A stretch of 43,283 nucleotides of DNA from Deltaproteobacteria bacterium (GTDB lineage Bacteria > Desulfobacterota > Syntrophobacteria > Syntrophobacterales > Syntrophobacteraceae). Made by a program: the position numbers and the translations under genes. Below the pieces are notes generated by a model, which saw only the letters and a program-made list of their open reading frames with translations, did not search any database and was not told where the DNA came from. Positions 1 through 9,363 of the stretch are shown piece by piece. The stretch lies in the NCBI GenBank assembly GCA_021793275.1, contig JAJYTC010000017.1, positions 1 through 43,283 of the forward strand. The letters run 5' to 3'. Numbering within the stretch: position 1 is the stretch's first letter; each line of letters starts with the position of its first letter.

Positions 1-2143
1 GCATGCGGCTGAAGAATTCCCTCGTTTCCGCAAAATTATGAAATACGACGCTAAGTGATACAAACTCCCTGTTATGCCTATCCAGGCCGCCGGTTACTTG
101 CAGTATCAGGACATCATCCGGCATGCTCGACAGCACGCCGAGCAGGTCGCGAATGCTGCTGTCTAAAATCTGAATATGGAGCACCAGGGGGTGGCGCCAA
201 GGAACGGCGAGATCCCAGTTGACCAGGAGCATTTGCTGCATCAGAAGGGAGTGTCTTTCATGAAGGTCGCGGCAGTCCCGGTGGTGAAAAGTCACCCCCC
301 TTTCACTAAGGGTTGCGAGAACATGGTCCTGACCGGGCAAAGGATTGCAGCAGCGCGCAAATTTGAAGACTGCCTTGTCCAGACCTGAGACTGTAAGAGT
401 GTTTCGACCCTGCCCTTCCGCGCTTTCCTGTTTCCTGGCCTCATCGGCCCTATGACTTTCCAGATAATAGAGCACAGCCTGAGGAGAAACAAGATCCTGA
501 CCTATCTTCAGGTATAATTCCTGGAGGTCTTTTACGTTTAAAACCTCGAGGATCAGCCGCATGCTTTCTCCCTCCAGCACAGAGGCGGAGAACTTATGTC
601 GCGCTATCTCCTGGAGCAGAATGTCCATGCCCGCCTGCCGGGCGAACATCAGCCGTTTTTGATGCAGCCGTCTGTTGATGGCGGTGCGTGCCTTAGGGGT
701 TTTGCACAGCGCCTCCAGTTCGGTATCCACATCCATCTGTTCCGAAGACGTGAGGATTTCAACCGTATCGCCGTCTTTCAACTGCCCCGTGATCGGCGTC
801 CATGCGCCGTTGACCAGGGCGCCCTCGCAACTGTCGCCAATCTCGGAGTGGATGCGATAAGCGAAATCGAGCACTATGCTGGATTTGGGAAGGTAGTAAA
901 TGTCTCCCGCCGGGCTGTAAGTATAGATTTCTTCGGATTCCGAAAGCCGAATCAGGTCTTTTCGATGCGTTGCGGCGCCCTCGTATTCGCCAATATAGCG
1001 CAGCAACTCGCTTATCTCCTGCCAGTGCTCGTTTGAAAGCCCCTCCTGGGACTCCCAGGCCCTCAGGGCGCCTCCACCGGCCAAATTCTCCATCTCCAGG
1101 TTCCGGATCTTGATCAGATAATTGTTTCCGCTCAAATGGACCCTGGTGTGCAGGCTCCGGTATCCATTAGCCTTCGGGTTGGCTATAAAATCGCGAAGAC
1201 TCTTGGGAATCGCTACAAGGTTGTTGTTCACCAACCCGAGCACTTTGTAGCAATCGGTTATCTCATCGCTGTGAAGGACAACGGCGAAGTCAACGAAATT
1301 CTCCGGGAAAGCCGGGTCGAGGCTCCGTTTGAGGGGGTTGTAATAGCTGCCCAGCCCCTTGGCGCGCGAGCGGATATCGGCTGGGACGCCGCAATCGGAA
1401 AGGATTTTCGAAAGGGATGCCTCGAGGCTGGCAACGGCCGGCGAGTTGCGCAACTCCTGCATCAAGTGCAGGATTTTCTTGCTTTTTTTTGGATAAAGAA
1501 AGGTGAGCGCGTGGTGGTAGAGTTCTCTTTTGAGCGGGTAGAGGTTGAGGCGAGCCGCGATCGGGGCGTAGACGTCGACCGTCTCCTGGGCGATGCGCTG
1601 CCGCTTGGTCAAAGGCAGATAATGGAGCGTCCTCAGGTTATGGAGCCGGTCGGCCAGCTTTATGAGGAGCACCCCGAGTCTTCGGCTTGCGCTGATAAAG
1701 ATCTTGCTGTGCGTCAGGTCCTTTAACGAAGCCCTGTCCAGATGGAACCTGGCCAGTTTCGTGCAACCGTCCACCAGTTCGGAGACCCCGGCGCCAAAGC
1801 GCGCTTCAATGTCTTCGACCGCCATCCATGGAACGTCCTCGACGACGTCGTGCAGCAGGGCGCCGGCAAGAAGCACCGGGTCTTTGAAGCGCATCTCCCG
1901 GACCATGATTTCGGCCACAGCACAAGGGTGACTTATGTAAGGCGCCCCTGATTTTCTGCGCTGCCCCTCATGCAATTCGGACGCAAAATCGAGAGCTTTG
2001 AAAAAAAGGGCATTACCGTCCCCCGATGGACCAAGGCTTTTTTCCATCCGCTCACGGAACTCGGCGAGATTGAAAAAATGCGTCTGCTCGGCTGTCACCG
2101 GAAATACTGGACCCGAATTTTCGCAAAGTTCGATCTCAGCCAT
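1..2143 (-). CDS. RelA/SpoT-family protein, hydrolase site intact, synthetase site degraded (3' end cut by window edge)
   Basis: My translation of the minus strand from ATG at 2143 stays open for 714 residues to the window edge. Domains in order are: HD hydrolase (about 45-200), synthetase-like domain (about 255-360), TGS (about 405-466), helical region, zinc-finger/CC region with an ARCCNPLPG motif (about 585-640) and a start of ACT (650 onward). All hydrolase landmarks are present: H72, H98-D99, E102-D103, D165 and N169 in LADRLHN. The synthetase keeps the RxKxxxS stretch (260-266) and the NPKANGYRSLHT motif. The family DxxAxR motif instead reads VDFAVVL, and the catalytic Glu of EVQIRT is Leu343 (LIKIRN). 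I infer a ppGpp hydrolase with little or no synthesis, in the cytoplasm. The family assignment is sure; the activity is inferred. Confidence 0.93.
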   Translation of the reverse strand, partial: MAEIELCENSGPVFPVTAEQTHFFNLAEFRERMEKSLGPSGDGNALFFKALDFASELHEGQRRKSGAPYISHPCAVAEIMVREMRFKDPVLLAGALLHDVVEDVPWMAVEDIEARFGAGVSELVDGCTKLARFHLDRASLKDLTHSKIFISASRRLGVLLIKLADRLHNLRTLHYLPLTKRQRIAQETVDVYAPIAARLNLYPLKRELYHHALTFLYPKKSKKILHLMQELRNSPAVASLEASLSKILSDCGVPADIRSRAKGLGSYYNPLKRSLDPAFPENFVDFAVVLHSDEITDCYKVLGLVNNNLVAIPKSLRDFIANPKANGYRSLHTRVHLSGNNYLIKIRNLEMENLAGGGALRAWESQEGLSNEHWQEISELLRYIGEYEGAATHRKDLIRLSESEEIYTYSPAGDIYYLPKSSIVLDFAYRIHSEIGDSCEGALVNGAWTPITGQLKDGDTVEILTSSEQMDVDTELEALCKTPKARTAINRRLHQKRLMFARQAGMDILLQEIARHKFSASVLEGESMRLILEVLNVKDLQELYLKIGQDLVSPQAVLYYLESHRADEARKQESAEGQGRNTLTVSGLDKAVFKFARCCNPLPGQDHVLATLSERGVTFHHRDCRDLHERHSLLMQQMLLVNWDLAVPWRHPLVLHIQILDSSIRDLLGVLSSMPDDVLILQVTGGLDRHNREFVSLSVVFHNFAETREFFSRM

Positions 2144-2223
2144 TTTATCCGCTCTTGAATTCGATCTCCCGGCGCCGCTCGGCAGGCCGGCATTGCGGAC
2201 ATCCGCAGGGAAATTAAGACACC

Positions 2224-2252
2224 TTCTTATTATTTACCCTGAATTGTATCAA
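2224..2252 (-). promoter_or_regulatory. Possible sigma-70 promoter of the RelA/SpoT homologue
   Basis: Read on the minus strand, TTGATA (2252-2247) is followed after 17 bases by TAAGAA (2229-2224), inside the only AT-rich patch upstream of the start at 2143. The -35 box matches 5 of 6 consensus positions but the -10 box only 3 of 6, so this is tentative. Confidence 0.28.
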
Positions 2253-2384
2253 AATAATAGGGGAAATTCATCCGCGAACGGGCATAGCGGGGAGTCGGAG
2301 GGTCGGTGAGTGGGTGAGTGGGCGGTTTCGTCGAACACATATGGATGGTTCGGCTTCTCTCATCGAACGCACCGGCATGGCTGA

Positions 2385-3395
2385 TCAAGCGGCACAGATA
2401 AAATCCTGCAGCTCCCTGTAGCCGTGCTCGCTCAAATGCCGGCGGATCAAGGTGCGTGCGCCTGCTAAACCTACGGCTGTGATGACGAAGACCTCGCGTG
2501 GACGCGGCAGACCATTTTGCGCCAACACCGGCGCCCCTCGCTTCACTCTGCCGATTTTGCGAGGGTCGACATCTATGACGGCGGCAATCTCGAGTCCCGC
2601 CAGCTGAAGGTGCTTGAGTAACCGGGAGCCTGTTTTCCCGGCGCCCCACAAATAAATCGGACGCCGCAGACCTTGCAGTTGGCACGAAAGGTAGTGGGCT
2701 TTTGCGCGCAGGAAGTTGTCCACACTGTAACGCGCATCGGCAAAGGTCAAACGGCTTTCGGAATGACGCCAGGCCAGGACGGTGTGCGATAGCTTGGCGA
2801 ACCTGCCTCCGCGAAGATAATAGCGCAGCCAGAGATCGTAATCTTCCGCCCACCCGTGCTCGCGGTACCCGCCGATGGCCAGGAGCTCATGCCGGCGCAC
2901 GACCACGCTGGGGTGAGCGAAGGGGGATTCGACAAAGATGTTTTTTACGATATCCTCATGGGAGTACATCCCGTTCAACCACTGCTGGTAACGCCACATG
3001 CCTCCACGCACCTCAGGCCGGGGAAACATGGCGATACGCGATGAGCAAACGCTTACCTCGGAGTTCGCTTCCATGTACGCTGTCTGAAGCTCCAATCGCC
3101 GAGGGTGGCAGAGATCATCTCCGTCCATTCGTGCAATCAGGGGCGCCGAACAATGCTCGATTCCGGTATTGAGCGCTGCGATGATGCCACGGTTTTCAGT
3201 GCGATGAACCCGCAGCCGGTCATCAGTTCGGGCCAGGTCATGCACGATATTTCCAGTCGCATCGATCGAGCCGTCATCAACGATGATGCACTCAAAGTCT
3301 GCGAGCGTCTGGGACAGAATGCTTTGCACCGCACTGCGTATGGTCCCCTCAACGTTATAGACCGGGAGCAGGACGGAAATAGCCGGAGTTTTCAT
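2385..3395 (-). CDS. Family 2 glycosyltransferase with C-terminal Rossmann-like domain
   Basis: Likely transfers a sugar from a nucleotide-sugar donor onto a glycan or lipid-linked acceptor; the substrate cannot be read. A GT-A fold covers about residues 5-230: ISVLLPVYN at the start, VDDGS near 39-43, the metal-binding DGDD at 91-94, and WAEDYDLWLR as the acceptor-side ED motif. After it, about 265-336, there is a separate nucleotide-binding-like segment (WGAGKTGSRLL, then VIDVDPRKIG). This suggests a fused Rossmann domain, as in some surface-polysaccharide transferases. I chose ATG 3395 because the protein then starts directly at the GT motif; a TTG at 3446 would add 17 unlike residues. No strong ribosome binding site precedes either. 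It has no polysaccharide neighbours here. Confidence 0.88.
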   Translation of the reverse strand: MKTPAISVLLPVYNVEGTIRSAVQSILSQTLADFECIIVDDGSIDATGNIVHDLARTDDRLRVHRTENRGIIAALNTGIEHCSAPLIARMDGDDLCHPRRLELQTAYMEANSEVSVCSSRIAMFPRPEVRGGMWRYQQWLNGMYSHEDIVKNIFVESPFAHPSVVVRRHELLAIGGYREHGWAEDYDLWLRYYLRGGRFAKLSHTVLAWRHSESRLTFADARYSVDNFLRAKAHYLSCQLQGLRRPIYLWGAGKTGSRLLKHLQLAGLEIAAVIDVDPRKIGRVKRGAPVLAQNGLPRPREVFVITAVGLAGARTLIRRHLSEHGYRELQDFICAA

Positions 3396-4132
3396 GATCG
3401 CAGCCCGCCAAGGAGGAAGCAAGATGCCGGAACGTCGCTTCAGCAACTATTCAGGCTGCTTCCCGCCTCGGTCTGAAGTCCGGGAAGTTCCGGCATCCGA
3501 CTATAGCTCTTCTGTGCAGCGGCCAAAAGTTTGCAATATGCCGCTCTCCAACTTCTACTCGAGATCGATCTCTTTGGCAACGGGAACATCATAGACCGTA
3601 ACGAGGGGTGAACCAAAGCTCTTAAGGACCTGGACTCAAAGTCGACGCAATGATAGACTGTTGCGAGCTACTGAGTGTTTCATCACAGAGAACCGGGTGC
3701 AACATTTTTGGCTCGGCGATATCGAAGGGTAGCCTCGAAATTGGCTTCAGACGTTGACTGCGGCCGGTCCGGTGCGGTATACTCAATTTAATTTACGGTG
3801 CTGTAACAGTCGTTTATACGCTCTTATTCTTAAGGACTCAGATTAGTGATCCCGACCTTCCACAAAATTGAACGTTCCTGCCCGCGCTCGATCGAATCGA
3901 ACCGGACAATGCATGGAAATCCACCCTGATTGAAAAGACCTCGCTACCTTAACGGTTTACCGTCCGCCTGAAGGCGTCTGCCTGCCCGCCGGCCCTCCAA
4001 AACCTTCGGATAGATACGCAGTCATGGGCCATAACGGAGTTACGGGCGGAAATCATCGATTTTGGTGCGAAGCCCTGCGGCATTCATGTCCATAAAGAAA
4101 AGCGCGCACTGCTACTTTAAGAGGAAGCTCAA
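3396..4132. other. Gene-free intergenic region (737 bases)
   Basis: Divergent gap between the glycosyltransferase (minus) and prfC (plus). Reading both strands I find no convincing coding sequence. It holds one sigma-70-like promoter (3754-3783) and otherwise nothing I can name. Confidence 0.55.
3754..3783 (+). promoter_or_regulatory. Sigma-70-like promoter upstream of prfC
   Basis: TTGACT (3754-3759) and TATACT (3778-3783) are separated by 18 bases, each matching 5 of 6 consensus positions. It points toward prfC, which starts about 350 bases downstream, implying a long leader if it is the prfC promoter. Confidence 0.45.
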
Positions 4133-5719
4133 GTGCATCAACCCTATGAGAGAGAAATCAAACGGCGCAGGACCTTCGGGATCATCAGTCATCCCGACGC
4201 CGGCAAGACTACGTTGACGGAGAAACTGCTGCTATTCGGCGGGGCAATCCAAACGGCCGGGGCCGTCAAGGCGCGCAGGGCCGCCCGTCACGCCACCAGC
4301 GACTGGATGGCCATCGAGAGGGAACGCGGGATTTCCGTCACCACATCGGTTATGAAGTTCAACTACCGCGATTTCGAAATGAACCTTCTCGACACACCGG
4401 GGCACCAGGATTTTTCGGAAGACACCTACCGGGTGCTCACTGCGGTCGACAGCGCTCTCATGGTCATCGACAGCGGCAAAGGCGTCGAGTCCCAAACCGA
4501 GAAGCTGATGGAAGTCTGCCGGATGCGCAACACCCCCATCATCACCTTCATAAACAAGCTGGACCGGGAAGGCATGGCGCCCCTGGATATCTTGAGCGAG
4601 ATAGAAGACAAGCTCCAGATCGAGTGTACGCCGCTCTCGTGGCCGATCGGCATGGGCAAAAACTTCAAAGGAGTCTACAATCTCTACCGCAGGCAACTCC
4701 ATCTTTTCACACCCGGACAGGAAACCAGAAAACAGGATGGAGTTCTGATCAGGAGTCTGGACGACCCGGAGCTCGACAGGCTTTTGGGCCGGCAGGCCGA
4801 CGATCTGCGCTCTGATGTGGAACTGCTCGAAGGGGCTGCCAATCCTTTCGAGTTGGATCACTATCTCAGGGGAAACCAGTCGCCTGTTTTCTTCGGCAGT
4901 GCTCTCAACAATTTCGGAGTAAGGGAGCTGCTCGACGCCATCATTGAAATGGCGCCACACCCTGGGGTTAGGCCCACTGCCACCAGGGACGTCTGTCCCT
5001 TTGAGAACTCTTTTTCCGGATTTGTTTTCAAGATTCAGGCAAACATGGACCCGGCCCACCGCGACCGTATCGCCTTCCTGAGGATCTGTTCGGGAAAGTT
5101 CACCAGGGGAATGAAGGTCATTCACCATCGGCTCGGGAAGGAAATCACCCTGGCCAACGCCACCATCTTCATGGCCCAGGACAGGACCAACGTCGAGGAG
5201 GCCCATGCAGGGGACATCATCGGCGTCTACAATCACGGAACCATCAAGATCGGAGACACCTTCACGGAAAAGGAGGCCCTGCACTTCACAGGCATTCCAA
5301 ACTTCGCACCCGAGCATTTCCGGCGCGTAATCCTGAAGAACCCGTTCAAGGTAAAGCAACTCCAGAAGGGCTTAACCCAGCTCGCAGAAGAGGGCGCCGT
5401 ACAGTTTTTCCGCCCGCTAAGGGGCTCGGATTACATCCTGGGGGCCGTGGGGGTCTTGCAGTTCGACGTGACCATTGCAAGGCTCAAGGCCGAATACGGT
5501 GTGGATGCCGCCTATGAGCCCATAGGCTTTTCGGCGGCGCGCTGGATTTGCTGCGAGGACAAGAAGAAGCTCGAAGAATTCGAAAGTAAACACCTAGCCA
5601 ATCTGGCCCATGATTCGGAGGGGCATTTGACCTATCTTGCCCCCACCGTATGGCGCCTGGATTTTGTTATGGAGGACTGGCCGGCTGTTTCTTTCAAAAA
5701 GACCCGAGAGCACAACTGA
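4133..5719 (+). CDS. prfC: Peptide chain release factor 3 (RF3)
   Basis: Translational GTPase that removes RF1/RF2 from the ribosome after peptide release. The 528-residue length matches the family (about 529). G motifs are clear: G1 HPDAGKTT, G2 around GISVTTS, G3 DTPGH and G4 NKLD. The SWPIGMG motif and the C-terminal region with FFRPL and VGVLQFDV are typical of RF3 rather than EF-G. The start is GTG at 4133, preceded by GAGGAAG with good spacing. It stands alone on the plus strand, with purE converging from the other side 14 bases past its stop. A long antisense open frame within it is a codon-bias shadow. Confidence 0.97.
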   Translation: MHQPYEREIKRRRTFGIISHPDAGKTTLTEKLLLFGGAIQTAGAVKARRAARHATSDWMAIERERGISVTTSVMKFNYRDFEMNLLDTPGHQDFSEDTYRVLTAVDSALMVIDSGKGVESQTEKLMEVCRMRNTPIITFINKLDREGMAPLDILSEIEDKLQIECTPLSWPIGMGKNFKGVYNLYRRQLHLFTPGQETRKQDGVLIRSLDDPELDRLLGRQADDLRSDVELLEGAANPFELDHYLRGNQSPVFFGSALNNFGVRELLDAIIEMAPHPGVRPTATRDVCPFENSFSGFVFKIQANMDPAHRDRIAFLRICSGKFTRGMKVIHHRLGKEITLANATIFMAQDRTNVEEAHAGDIIGVYNHGTIKIGDTFTEKEALHFTGIPNFAPEHFRRVILKNPFKVKQLQKGLTQLAEEGAVQFFRPLRGSDYILGAVGVLQFDVTIARLKAEYGVDAAYEPIGFSAARWICCEDKKKLEEFESKHLANLAHDSEGHLTYLAPTVWRLDFVMEDWPAVSFKKTREHN

Positions 5720-5733
5720 AACGCAACTTTGTA

Positions 5734-6222
5734 TTACAGGTCGCTATTTGAGATTACCTCCTTCGCCATATCCTCAATGAAGGAACGATACCTCCGCGCA
5801 ACGGCGGGATCGAGAAGAGACAGGATGCGGACGGCAAAGACAGCCGCATTGTAGGCGCCGCCTTTTCCAATGGACATGGTGGCAACGGGAACGCCCGGAG
5901 GCATCTGCACGGTTGACAGAAGCGAATCCATTCCTTTGAGCGGGGAAGAATCGATCGGCACCCCGATAACAGGCAGGGTGGTCCGGGCAGCGGATACGCC
6001 CGCCAGGTGGGCGGCCCAGCCTGCCCCGGCTATAAGCACCTTGACCCCGCGCTCCTCGAGCTCCATCACGTATTCGGCGGTTTGGTCGGGGGTCCTGTGG
6101 GCCGAGAGGATTTTCATCTCATAAGGTATTTCGAACTGGTCCAGAAGCCGGCCCGCACTTTCCATCACGGCGACATCCGACTTACTGCCCATTATGATTC
6201 CAACCAGAGGATTTTGCATCAT
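5734..6222 (-). CDS. purE: N5-carboxyaminoimidazole ribonucleotide mutase
   Basis: Class I PurE converts N5-CAIR to CAIR in purine synthesis. The 162-residue protein has the signature GSKSD near the N-terminus, SAHRTPD (about 40-46), AGAGWAAHL and the GVPIDSSPL to MPPGVPVATM loop, ending in GAYNAAVFAVRIL. The start lies in an ATGATG overlapping the purL stop, a 4-base ATGA overlap, so translation is very probably coupled to purL. The frame is open further upstream, but that part lies in purL and is not PurE-like. GAGWAA replaces the more common GAGGAA, a conservative change. No purK is visible in the window. Confidence 0.96.
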   Translation of the reverse strand: MMQNPLVGIIMGSKSDVAVMESAGRLLDQFEIPYEMKILSAHRTPDQTAEYVMELEERGVKVLIAGAGWAAHLAGVSAARTTLPVIGVPIDSSPLKGMDSLLSTVQMPPGVPVATMSIGKGGAYNAAVFAVRILSLLDPAVARRYRSFIEDMAKEVISNSDL

Positions 6223-9200
6223 AGCGCTCCCATCCATGCCCTGCGCAGTGAAAAAATATTCTCTCTTACGATTTCCCTGCCGGACCTGCCCGTAATGACA
6301 AGTTCGGGATTTTCCGTCACCTCGCCCACCAGTCCGAAGGGCAGCCCGACAAAGATTTTCTCGAACTCCCCGGCGCATTCTTTCGGGACCGTGACGAGAA
6401 ACCGCCCGCAGGATTCGCTGAAAAGGCGCCGGTCCTCGCACAGAGCCTGGTCCAGGACCGGGACTTTGGACAGATCGATTGTCAATCCGAGACGGCCGCC
6501 GATGGCGACCATGGCCGCATGGACCCCGAGCCCGCCTCTGTATATACCGTGACAGGAAGCGACAATGCCTGAAGATACTACTGTTTCCACGGCGCGGTAG
6601 AGGTCGAGGAGAGATTCGCATTTCCTCTTATCAAGCGCCTTCGGGTCGGCAAAGCCGGCTACCTTCGGGACATTGACTCCTGTGTAGCCGAAAAGGTCGT
6701 AATAGGCCGAGCCTCCGAGTTCGTCCGCCGTGTAGCCAAGCATATATACCAGGTCGCCTCGATACTTGGCCTCAAGGGTCTGCGATTTTAACACATCGGA
6801 AACTATCCCCGTCGCCGTAAACAGCATTGTTGGAAGACCGCTCACTTTGTGCCGTTCGCCGAAACCGCCCGGAAGAGACCCGTCCACATACATGCTGTCT
6901 TTTCCCGAAAGGAGCGGTATGGACCATGCCAGGCACAGATCTCGAAGCGCAAGATTGGCGCGGACCAGTTGCGCGGCCTTGTAACGCCCGTCCGGGTTTT
7001 GAACCGGGTCGTACTGAATGTTGGGCCAGCAGAAATTATCGACGCCCCCGATTTCGTCCAGCCTGCCCCCGACCGCCAGGATGCGCCTTACCGCCTCATC
7101 GATCACCGCTGCAACCATATGGTAGGTATCGATCTCGGAGTAGGAGGGTAGAAGGGCCTGCGCCACTGCAAGCCCCGTGTTCGCATCGAGGACGGGCCGG
7201 ATGACTGCGGCATCGTTTGGAATGTCCCGGTCCCTGCCGGCCATGAACTTTACCGCACTGCCTCCCTGCACCTCATGGTCGTATTGTCTCTGGATCCATT
7301 CCCGGCTGCACAGGTTGGGGGTGGAAAGAAGCGCATTCAAAAGCGGCCCGTAATTTTCAGGTTCGCCGAGCGGCGGTTCGCTAAGGCCTCGAGCTTCGGG
7401 AGCAAGCCATTGGGCATCGAACTCCCACTGCGGAAAATCTTCGGAAAAAAGGCTCAGGTCCAGGAGCGCACAGGTCCTGCCCCCGTAATCCAGGCGCAAC
7501 TTCCCCGTATTTTCATACCTGCCGATTACCGTGCTCTCGACATCATGTTTTCGCGAAAACTCCATGAACCGGTCCAGGTTTTCGGGTTTGACCGCGACGG
7601 TCATCCGCTCCTGGGATTCCGATACCCATATTTCCCACACATCGAGGCCTTCATACTTGAGAGGCACTCTGTCCAGTTCTACATGCGCGCCGCCGGCCAT
7701 CGCCGCCGATTCGCCTATTGAGGAAGAAAGCCCCCCGCCGCCGTTGTCGGTAATGAAGGTAATAAGGTCTTCGTCACGAGCATCGAGAAGGAAATCGTGC
7801 ATCTTCTTTTGAGTATACGGATCGCCGATCTGGACATGCCCGGCGGGGGTGCCCGCCCCGTAGCTCTCACTCGAAGCGGTGACCCCGTGGATGCCGTCTT
7901 TTCCCACGCGTCCCCCGCTCATTATGATCAGGTCGCCTTGCTCGGGGCATTTTAGCTCCGAGGGCTTTCCCCCGATTTCTTTGGGCATGATTCCGAGCGC
8001 TGCCACGAACACCAGGCACTTGCCCAGATAGGAGGGATGGAAAAACAGGTTTCCAAAGGGCGTAGGCACTCCGTGCTTATTGCCGCCGTCCTTCACTCCT
8101 TCAACGATCCCGTCGAGCAACCGCCTGGGGTGAAGGTGCGGCTTCAGCGGTCCGCTATAGTCGCGAGGCCCGACACAATAGCCGTAAAGGCCGGCTATAA
8201 GGCGCGATCCCTTTCCGACGCCCATTATATCGCGATAAATCCCGACAATCCCGGTCAGAGCGCCTCCATAAGCCTCCATGTTGGACGGGCTGTTATGGGT
8301 TTCGCCGGTAACCGAGTAGTTGAAGCGTGAATCGAACCGGGCAACGCCGGCGTTGTCCCAAAGAACGGAGACCACCCAGTCCTTGCGGTCCCGGACCTCC
8401 AGTGTAGGGACTTGGATGCAGGTCTTGAAAAGATTGTCCACTGAGAATCGTTCGCCCGTAAGCAGATCGACATAGCGGAATTTGCCACGGAAGGTATTAT
8501 GGTTGCAGTGGTCGCTTCGAGCCTGGGAAATCGCTTCCAGTTCCACGTCGGTAGGAGCGATTAGACCAAACTTTGCACGCTCTTCGAGCACCTGCGGCCT
8601 CAGAAAATAATTCCTGATGATCGGGATGTCGTTGCGGTTTAGCGCCAGGTTTCTCTCGTCGCTAAGCCTTGCAAGCTGCTCGTCGCTTTCAAGCGCGATT
8701 TCACAGATCGAGGGCTTGTGGGCAAGAAACACCTTGGGGGCAACAATGTCGGCTCCCCCGCCCTCGATCCAGTCGGCGCACGTATAGACCTTCCACTGCT
8801 GGATGATTTCGTTTGCAAGAAGCTCACGAGCTATCGTTTCGGCCTGAGTTCTCGAAAGCGGGGCATCTTTCAGGAGGTAGAGCCGCGAAGTGTAGGCGGC
8901 ATCTTCCACAGACGGCGCTTTTCCCAGCAAATCCCTTATAGCCTCGATCGCCACACTTCCCGCAGTATCGCGGACCCCCGGTCGATATCCCACCCAGATC
9001 GCCCAGTCAAAACCCGTAAGCTCCTCGAGTGTCTCCCCACCCCCCTTTGCAAAAGCAGATACCTGCGTCACGGGATTGGTGAAAATCCCGGCGCGCGCCG
9101 CTTCGAGTTCTTGGTCCGAGAGGCCGGTATCCAGAGTCAGCATGTTTATTACACGCGCTTCTCCTATCTCCCAGCCAAAGTAGTCGCGAACCCTCCTGCA

Positions 9201-9263
9201 AAGCCCAGCCCCATCCGGATCGAAAAGGTGGGGTTTTAGAGCCGTTTCCAGTCTCTTTGTCAT
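6219..9263 (-). CDS. purL: Phosphoribosylformylglycinamidine synthase, PurS-PurL fusion without glutaminase domain
   Basis: Makes FGAM from FGAR, ATP and glutamine in purine synthesis. At 1014 residues it lies between small PurL (about 730) and the large PurL of enterobacteria (about 1300). The first 190 or so residues resemble PurS (two alpha/beta units, around VINMLTLDTGLSDQE and YLLKDAPLS). They are followed by the linker with SDHCNHNTF and the two AIR-synthetase-like halves (NSPSNMEAYGGA, GGRVGKDGIHG, then LLSGKDSM). There is no C-terminal Cys-His-Glu amidotransferase, so a separate PurQ is expected elsewhere. The start ATG at 9263 has GGAGG 5 bases upstream. It overlaps purE by 4 bases. 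Confidence 0.95.
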   Translation of the reverse strand: MTKRLETALKPHLFDPDGAGLCRRVRDYFGWEIGEARVINMLTLDTGLSDQELEAARAGIFTNPVTQVSAFAKGGGETLEELTGFDWAIWVGYRPGVRDTAGSVAIEAIRDLLGKAPSVEDAAYTSRLYLLKDAPLSRTQAETIARELLANEIIQQWKVYTCADWIEGGGADIVAPKVFLAHKPSICEIALESDEQLARLSDERNLALNRNDIPIIRNYFLRPQVLEERAKFGLIAPTDVELEAISQARSDHCNHNTFRGKFRYVDLLTGERFSVDNLFKTCIQVPTLEVRDRKDWVVSVLWDNAGVARFDSRFNYSVTGETHNSPSNMEAYGGALTGIVGIYRDIMGVGKGSRLIAGLYGYCVGPRDYSGPLKPHLHPRRLLDGIVEGVKDGGNKHGVPTPFGNLFFHPSYLGKCLVFVAALGIMPKEIGGKPSELKCPEQGDLIIMSGGRVGKDGIHGVTASSESYGAGTPAGHVQIGDPYTQKKMHDFLLDARDEDLITFITDNGGGGLSSSIGESAAMAGGAHVELDRVPLKYEGLDVWEIWVSESQERMTVAVKPENLDRFMEFSRKHDVESTVIGRYENTGKLRLDYGGRTCALLDLSLFSEDFPQWEFDAQWLAPEARGLSEPPLGEPENYGPLLNALLSTPNLCSREWIQRQYDHEVQGGSAVKFMAGRDRDIPNDAAVIRPVLDANTGLAVAQALLPSYSEIDTYHMVAAVIDEAVRRILAVGGRLDEIGGVDNFCWPNIQYDPVQNPDGRYKAAQLVRANLALRDLCLAWSIPLLSGKDSMYVDGSLPGGFGERHKVSGLPTMLFTATGIVSDVLKSQTLEAKYRGDLVYMLGYTADELGGSAYYDLFGYTGVNVPKVAGFADPKALDKRKCESLLDLYRAVETVVSSGIVASCHGIYRGGLGVHAAMVAIGGRLGLTIDLSKVPVLDQALCEDRRLFSESCGRFLVTVPKECAGEFEKIFVGLPFGLVGEVTENPELVITGRSGREIVRENIFSLRRAWMGAL

Positions 9264-9283
9264 ATTGCCTCCGGCAAGTGAGT

Positions 9284-9363
9284 AGTGAACAGTGAAGAGT
9301 GATCAGTGGGCCGCTCAGCGCGTCTCTCCTGTTCTAACCACTCTTCGCTCTTCACTGCTCACT
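9284..9363. repeat. Imperfect inverted repeat of AGTG-rich units between purL and mntP
   Basis: The left arm (9284-9309, built of AGTGAACAGTGAAGAGTG-like units) is complementary to the right arm (9338-9363) at about 22 of 26 positions, around a 28-base loop. The right arm overlaps the mntP stop codon (9362-9364). It could act as an RNA hairpin ending mntP transcription or be a copy of a dispersed repeat. There is no T-run. Confidence 0.6.

Noticed and set aside
2280-2330. GTGAGTGGG-type G-rich short tandem repeat near 2307-2322
   Set aside because: Only two or three imperfect units; too short to call a repeat or G-quadruplex with confidence.
4232-5359. 375-residue antisense open frame inside prfC
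   Set aside because: It lies wholly opposite a convincing RF3 gene, resembles no protein, and is the usual result of GC-rich codon bias.
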